Assembly (NCBI GenBank): GCA_902766545.1
Contig: CACXEC010000042.1
Coordinates: 1-18,531, forward strand
Reading direction: 5' to 3'
Length of the DNA: 18,531 nucleotides
Origin: an uncultured Erysipelotrichaceae bacterium
Lineage (GTDB): Bacteria > Bacillota_I > Bacilli_A > RF39 > UBA660
The notes under the pieces were generated by a model. It saw nothing but the letters and a program-made list of their open reading frames with translations, ran no database searches and was not told the DNA's origin. Shown piece by piece: positions 14,896-18,531 of this stretch. Position numbers and translations under genes: made by a program. The stretch's first letter is position 1. Each line of letters starts with the position of its first letter.

Positions 14896-15593
14896 CCTAT
14901 TAGTATTATGGCTAACATACTCAGTAAATTATTAAATACATGAATCATAATAGGAATCCAAATATTATCTGTTTCTTCATATACATAAGCTAAATACACA
15001 CCCATTGTTACATATGTTATTGAATATGTAAGTGCAACAGATAAACTTAAATCAGTTGGAAAAATATGCATAAAGCCAAATATTAATCCACTTGATAGAA
15101 TAAATAAATACTTGTTACCAATAACTTTTTTAAGCCCTAATCTAAAAATACCTTCTTCAACAATTGGTGCTAAAATTGATGCAGATAAAAACATCATTAT
15201 GGGAGCATGTTTAGCAATAGCTATTATAGTTTTTTGATTTTCACTATCGCCAATTTCCATTCCAAGTAACCCTGCAATAAGACTGGTAATAACAGAAGAA
15301 AATATTTTAATAGCAAAGAAAATAGCTATATACATAAATATTTTATTAATATAATTTTTTTGATTTAATTTATAATCATTTAAGTCTTCGACAAAATATT
15401 TTCGATAAAGAATAATAAGTAGAATTACAAATGTTCCTTCTATTAAAGCGTTTAAATATCCAATATCTTTAGGATCAAATATGGTTGTATCTATTCCCAA
15501 ATGATGAAATAAAATTATTATGTAATTACTAATATTGAAAAATAAAACTAGTGCTATTATTAATTTTAATAAATTAATTACTCTTTCTTTCAT
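14892..15593 (-). CDS. CPBP (Rce1/Abi) family intramembrane metalloprotease
   Basis: A 233-aa polytopic membrane protein with all CPBP catalytic motifs. Motif 1 is E146-E147-x-x-x-R151 in PIVEEGIFR. Motif 2 is F-x-x-x-H with H176 in FGFMHI. Motif 3 is H218-x-x-x-N222 in HVFNN. The glutamates and histidines are the expected catalytic and zinc-coordinating residues, so it is predicted active. The bacterial roles of the family include bacteriocin self-immunity and processing of membrane peptides; the substrate is unknown here. AAGGAG lies about 5 bases before ATG. It follows a degenerate paralogue by 12 bases with no terminator, so it is in the same operon. It ends in TGA, evidence for the standard code. 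Confidence 0.9.
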   Translation of the reverse strand: MKERVINLLKLIIALVLFFNISNYIIILFHHLGIDTTIFDPKDIGYLNALIEGTFVILLIILYRKYFVEDLNDYKLNQKNYINKIFMYIAIFFAIKIFSSVITSLIAGLLGMEIGDSENQKTIIAIAKHAPIMMFLSASILAPIVEEGIFRLGLKKVIGNKYLFILSSGLIFGFMHIFPTDLSLSVALTYSITYVTMGVYLAYVYEETDNIWIPIMIHVFNNLLSMLAIILIG

Positions 15594-15605
15594 AATATCT
15601 CCTTT

Positions 15606-16289
15606 TTAAAATAATTTAGTTATTAAAAGTGCTGAAAACAATTCATAAAATATAAAAGTTATTATACTAAATGCAATATTACTATTTTTACGATAAATAA
15701 ATGATAGCAATATAAATAATATAAATTCATCAATAACATCGATAAATACATTGCCAAATGTTCCACCGATTAAGAAAGCTTCATATAAAGCATATATAAA
15801 ACCGCTAAAGAAAATTCCTGATTTACCTTTTATTAAGTTATTAATTCCTAAAACAAATATGGCGACCTTAACAAATGGGATTATTATTATATTAATTAAA
15901 AATGTCACGATAAAATCAAAATTAAATGTCTTATCAAAGATATTTGTAAAGTTTAATCCATGATATGGTAAATTAATATTATTAGCAATGATTTTTAATA
16001 TATAGTTTGTAATCATCATTGCAATAAAAATAACTATATATGAAATAATAGTATATAAGACATTATTTCCAAATTTATTTTGATATTTTGAAAAAGCACT
16101 ACTAATTTCTCGGCCATAAATAATATAGATAAGAATAAATTCAATTATATAAATTATTAAAGTTATAATGGCACTCTTAGCTAAATGAATTCCAATTAGT
16201 CCAAGTAGTTTATAAAAATACGTTTCAACAAATAATACAATTAAAATGCTTAATGCTAATTTAATTAGATTTACAAATACATCTTTCAT
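15606..16289 (-). CDS. Catalytically dead CPBP-like membrane protein
   Basis: 227 aa with about seven to eight hydrophobic segments. It aligns by eye with the neighbouring active CPBP protease over the whole catalytic region: IIPFVKVAIFVLGINNLI matches APIVEEGIFRLGLKKVI, SGFIYALYEA matches SGLIFGFMHI, and IITFIFYELFSAL matches IMIHVFNNLLSML. Every catalytic residue is changed: the E-E pair is K141-V142, the motif 1 Arg is V146, the motif 2 His is E170, and the motif 3 His and Asn are F212 and E216. The hydrophobic pattern and length are kept and the frame is intact, so it is a maintained pseudoenzyme rather than a decaying gene. AAGGAG lies 6 bases before ATG. It is upstream of, and 12 bases from, the active paralogue. 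A regulatory or partner role is inference. Confidence 0.8.
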   Translation of the reverse strand: MKDVFVNLIKLALSILIVLFVETYFYKLLGLIGIHLAKSAIITLIIYIIEFILIYIIYGREISSAFSKYQNKFGNNVLYTIISYIVIFIAMMITNYILKIIANNINLPYHGLNFTNIFDKTFNFDFIVTFLINIIIIPFVKVAIFVLGINNLIKGKSGIFFSGFIYALYEAFLIGGTFGNVFIDVIDEFILFILLSFIYRKNSNIAFSIITFIFYELFSALLITKLF

Positions 16290-16303
16290 ATACTGCTCCT
16301 TAC

Positions 16304-16331
16304 AATATATATCTTAAATCATTATTGTAAA
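16304..16331 (-). promoter_or_regulatory. Possible promoter of the CPBP pair
   Basis: TTTACA (16326-16331), 16 bases, TATATT (16304-16309), on the minus strand. The predicted start would fall inside the AAGGAG ribosome binding site, which is awkward, so read-through from the DUF421 gene is also possible. Confidence 0.35.
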
Positions 16332-16375
16332 GTTTTCTAGTTGCGAGCGTAAATTAATTATAAATTTACATCAAA

Positions 16376-17029
16376 TTATACATTCTTAATATCGCTATTT
16401 TTGATTATATATACTTTATGATTTTTATAAAATGCATAGAATATATTTCCTAAATTGATATTTTTTCTTTTTAAATATATATATAACCAAGCTTTACTTT
16501 TTTTTATTTCTTTTAGTGTATCATATTGAATATTGCCATCAATTATTATTGGAACAGGATATATACTACTAGTTTTAATTAAATTATATTTAAAAATACT
16601 TAACTTTCCATTATTTTCTAAAAAAGCATACTCTACTTCATCAATTGATTTAATACTATTTTGTCTTAAACTAAATAACAAATCATCAATACTATATCTT
16701 TGTTTTACCATCTCTTTATAATTAATTATTCCATGATTTATTATTATACTTGGTTTTCCGGCTAAAAAATTCCTAAAAGATCGCGATTTTATTGAAATAA
16801 ATGCAAATGCTATTTCAATAATAACTAATACCGATATAGGAACAATCGTTAAAAATATAGATTTATCGATATTTTCAATGCTAATAGCAACTAGTTCAGC
16901 TATTAAAATAGATACTATTAAATCAATTATTCCTAATTGGCCTACTTCTCTTTTGCCCATTAATCGATATCCAATTGTAACAAAAATATAAAAAAACACT
17001 GTTCTAAAAACTGTTGTTAATAATTCCAT
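16376..17029 (-). CDS. DUF421 membrane protein (YetF-like)
   Basis: 217 aa. Three N-terminal membrane helices (about 5-22, 33-50 and 57-79) include the family hallmark MGKREVGQLGIIDLIVSILIAEL. The cytoplasmic domain carries the DUF421 signature: GKPSIIINHGIINYKEMVKQRYSIDDL, then LRQNSIKSIDEVEYAFLENNGKLSIF. The C-terminal part ends in a basic stretch with KRKN and KSDIK-like residues. In Bacillus such proteins (YetF, YdfR and others) are linked to spore or stress phenotypes without a clear molecular role. AGGTGA is 4 bases before ATG. It lies downstream of the polysaccharide deacetylase terminator and upstream of the CPBP pair by 86 bases, with no terminator visible in that gap. Confidence 0.93.
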   Translation of the reverse strand: MELLTTVFRTVFFYIFVTIGYRLMGKREVGQLGIIDLIVSILIAELVAISIENIDKSIFLTIVPISVLVIIEIAFAFISIKSRSFRNFLAGKPSIIINHGIINYKEMVKQRYSIDDLLFSLRQNSIKSIDEVEYAFLENNGKLSIFKYNLIKTSSIYPVPIIIDGNIQYDTLKEIKKSKAWLYIYLKRKNINLGNIFYAFYKNHKVYIIKNSDIKNV

Positions 17030-17073
17030 ATAATCACCTAGTAATATAATGAGATTATTAATTATTTTTTAAA

Positions 17074-17100
17074 CAAAAAAAGCTTAATTAATTTAAGCTC
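17074..17100 (-). terminator. Terminator of the polysaccharide deacetylase gene
   Basis: A 7-bp stem (17081-17087 with 17093-17099), 5-base loop, then seven T's on the minus strand (17074-17080). The TGA stop (17099-17101) touches the first arm. Confidence 0.8.
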
Positions 17101-18352
17101 ATTTAGCACTGTAATATACATGACTAGGTTCTAGTTCTATTTCATTTATTTCAAATAATTCACTGACAGTTACAATAGTATATCCTTGTTCATAAAAGTA
17201 AGGAACTAAAACTTCGATTGCATCTTTGGTACTTTCATATAAATCATGGAATAAAATAATATCGCCCGTTTTAGTATATTTTTTTACTAGTTCAATTATT
17301 TTATCTTTATTTCGACTTTCCCAGTCACGAGAATCAACACTCCATTTAATTATTGGTACATCAATTAAAGATCTAATACTTTCCTTACAATTACCATATG
17401 GTGGTCTTAAAAGTGGGAAATCTTGATTTGTTATGCTTTTAAATATATCGTTATTTCCAGATACTTTTTCTTTTATTTTAGCAGTACTTAGTTTATTTAA
17501 ATTTGAATGATCTGTTGTATGATTACCTATTTCATGACCTCTAGCTAATACTTCTTTAACAATTTCTCCACGATTTTTCATCATGTATCCAACTTCAAAA
17601 AAAGTAGCTTTAGCACCATATGCATCTAGAATATTTAATATATCAATTGTATATTTACTTGGACCATCATCAAATGTAAATGCTATAACTTTATCTTTAG
17701 ATATTTTATCTTTTAGAGAATCATCAGTAGTAATAATTGGAATTACACTTGTTGTTGTTAAAACCTTTTGATAATTTATATCTTTAATATAGTCAAATAA
17801 TAAAATATCGTCTAGCTCATTATAATTAATATATATTGTATTAAAATTTTTAGATATCCCATTATTATTTGTCATAATAATTTGAAGTTCATCACTTTTA
17901 AGCAAATAATCGTACTTGATATTTTCAGTTAAACTGATATTATTAATATTAGAGTAAATAGCGATCTTTTCTTTGAGTTTTTGAACATCATTAACAATAT
18001 TATCAATTTGTATTTTTTCATTTTTATCATTAAATATAAAAGAGTCATAATCAACTATTTTATTGTCTAAATATTTAGTAAAAAGGATACTTTTATATCC
18101 ATAAACATAACTGACAATATAGCTTACTTTATCAACATTTTTATTATTAATATTTGAGATATATTTCCACAATTCATCATCTATTTTATTGTTAAAAAAT
18201 GGATAGTCAATCGTTAAGTTTGATGTTTTTATTGTCTTATTAGAATACAAATAACTTGAATCACTTTCTTTTGCAAAACTAATTAAAAAGATAAATAAAG
18301 TAATTATTACTAAACTAATTATATATAATCCTAACCTCTTATTACTACTCAT
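17099..18352 (-). CDS. Membrane-anchored polysaccharide deacetylase (NodB/CE4)
   Basis: 417 aa. An N-terminal signal-anchor (about 7-26) places the protein outside the membrane. Residues 30-200 form an N/K/I-rich extracytoplasmic domain of unclear family, positioned like the N-terminal domains of PdaC-type enzymes. The C-terminal NodB domain (about 220-405) has all five CE4 motifs: TFDDGP (226-231, metal Asp and catalytic Asp), H278-T-T-D-H282 (metal ligands), RPPYG (316-320), DSRDW (340-344) and LFHD with H369. It is predicted to remove N-acetyl groups from peptidoglycan or another surface polysaccharide, which often raises lysozyme resistance. AGGTG and AGGGA precede ATG. A -10 TATAAT lies about 18 bases upstream, giving a very short leader. 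The stop is TGA. Confidence 0.93.
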   Translation of the reverse strand: MSSNKRLGLYIISLVIITLFIFLISFAKESDSSYLYSNKTIKTSNLTIDYPFFNNKIDDELWKYISNINNKNVDKVSYIVSYVYGYKSILFTKYLDNKIVDYDSFIFNDKNEKIQIDNIVNDVQKLKEKIAIYSNINNISLTENIKYDYLLKSDELQIIMTNNNGISKNFNTIYINYNELDDILLFDYIKDINYQKVLTTTSVIPIITTDDSLKDKISKDKVIAFTFDDGPSKYTIDILNILDAYGAKATFFEVGYMMKNRGEIVKEVLARGHEIGNHTTDHSNLNKLSTAKIKEKVSGNNDIFKSITNQDFPLLRPPYGNCKESIRSLIDVPIIKWSVDSRDWESRNKDKIIELVKKYTKTGDIILFHDLYESTKDAIEVLVPYFYEQGYTIVTVSELFEINEIELEPSHVYYSAK

Positions 18353-18370
18353 TCCCTAACACCTATCATT

Positions 18371-18376
18371 ATTATA
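18371..18376 (-). promoter_or_regulatory. -10 element of the polysaccharide deacetylase gene
   Basis: TATAAT on the minus strand, 18 bases before ATG 18352. No good -35 match is seen at 16-18 bases. The predicted leader is about 12 bases and contains AGGTGTTAGGGA. Confidence 0.5.
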
Positions 18377-18427
18377 ACTCTTTTTGCTATAATTAAATAG
18401 AAAAAACAAACTTTTAAATAAAAAATC

Positions 18428-18456
18428 TTGCACTACTTTTTTAAATATGTTATATT
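18428..18456 (+). promoter_or_regulatory. Promoter of the tRNA gene
   Basis: TTGCAC (18428-18433), 17 bases, TATATT (18451-18456) with TGT before it. Transcription should begin about 4-5 bases before the tRNA's first base (18468). Confidence 0.8.
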
Positions 18457-18467
18457 TAAGTAGCGAT

Positions 18468-18531
18468 GGATCTTTAGCTCAGTTGGTTAGAGCATCCGGC
18501 TCATAACCGGGCGGTCGTAGGTTCGAGTCCT
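18468..18531 (+). tRNA. tRNA with CAU anticodon (Met or Ile2), 3' end cut by window
   Basis: The cloverleaf is readable to the T arm: acceptor 5' strand GGATCTT (18468-18474), D arm GCTC/GAGC (18477-18493), anticodon stem TCCGG/CCGGG around loop CTCATAA with anticodon CAT at 18502-18504, variable CGGTC, and T stem GTAGG with loop TTCGAGT. The 3' half of the T stem, the acceptor 3' strand and CCA lie beyond the window. A CAU anticodon means elongator Met or lysidine-modified Ile2. The missing acceptor half and the lack of a comparison prevent choosing between them. It is not initiator-like by its G18468 start, which would pair. Confidence 0.92.

Noticed and set aside
16349..16369. 7-bp inverted repeat between the DUF421 gene and the CPBP pair as a terminator or operator.
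   Set aside because: Very AT-rich, with no T-run on the minus strand and no second copy; it fits chance in this base composition.
14892..17101. Mycoplasma-type genetic code (TGA = Trp).
   Set aside because: The CPBP and polysaccharide deacetylase genes end at TGA in the expected places, and conserved tryptophans are TGG.
1..18531. CRISPR array, insertion sequence, prophage, toxin-antitoxin or restriction genes.
   Set aside because: No direct-repeat array, transposase, integrase, methyltransferase or toxin-like gene was seen on either strand.

Overview
The window is AT-rich (roughly a quarter G+C by eye) and looks like a chromosomal segment of a walled, low-GC member of the Bacilli/Mollicutes side of the Bacillota. 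Relatives are probably the uncultured gut lineages around RF39 and the Erysipelotrichales. The lineage is inferred from base composition and gene families only. Tryptophan is TGG, and at least two genes (CPBP protease and polysaccharide deacetylase) end in TGA. The standard bacterial code therefore applies, not the Mycoplasma code. A D,D-carboxypeptidase and a polysaccharide deacetylase argue for a peptidoglycan wall.

Layout from left to right. All genes are on the minus strand unless stated. (1) 1-1001: 5' part of a protein with a J-like domain lacking HPD; its C-terminus lies outside the window. (2) 1135-2746: DUF362 protein, then a DUF3267 zincin-like membrane peptidase. (3) 2880-4016: secreted D-Ala-D-Ala carboxypeptidase. 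(4) 4096-4632: small lipoprotein. (5) 4694-7197: small DUF1292-like protein downstream of an unusual 734-aa protein with a coiled-coil half, three SH3-like repeats and a C-terminal membrane hairpin. (6) 7243-8292: coiled-coil protein downstream of a TasA/SipW-type secreted protein. (7) 8416-9620, plus strand: rpsT and a membrane-anchored transglutaminase-like protein. (8) 9628-14305: AI-2E family transporter, an overlooked 47-aa membrane miniprotein, RecD2 helicase, and the tRNA methylthiotransferase MtaB. (9) 14372-18352: single-pass membrane protein, active CPBP protease, inactive CPBP paralogue, DUF421 membrane protein, and polysaccharide deacetylase. (10) 18468 to the end, plus strand: a CAU-anticodon tRNA cut by the window edge.

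Most of the genes serve the cell envelope: wall trimming, deacetylation, lipoprotein, SipW-type secreted protein, membrane proteases and transporter. Housekeeping genes (S20, MtaB, RecD2, tRNA) are interspersed. No mobile element, phage gene, CRISPR array or defence cassette is visible, and no intergenic gap exceeds about 135 bases.

Regulation is very compact. Strong promoters follow one pattern: TTGnnn, 17 bases, then a -10 box often preceded by TGn. Many stop codons lie inside intrinsic terminator hairpins. Two genes (transglutaminase-like and recD2) have TATAAT exactly 7 bases before ATG and no Shine-Dalgarno, so they are probably leaderless. The most noteworthy items are the J-like domain without HPD, the 734-aa repeat protein with its neighbours, the active/dead CPBP pair, the stop-in-terminator layout, and the leaderless genes.
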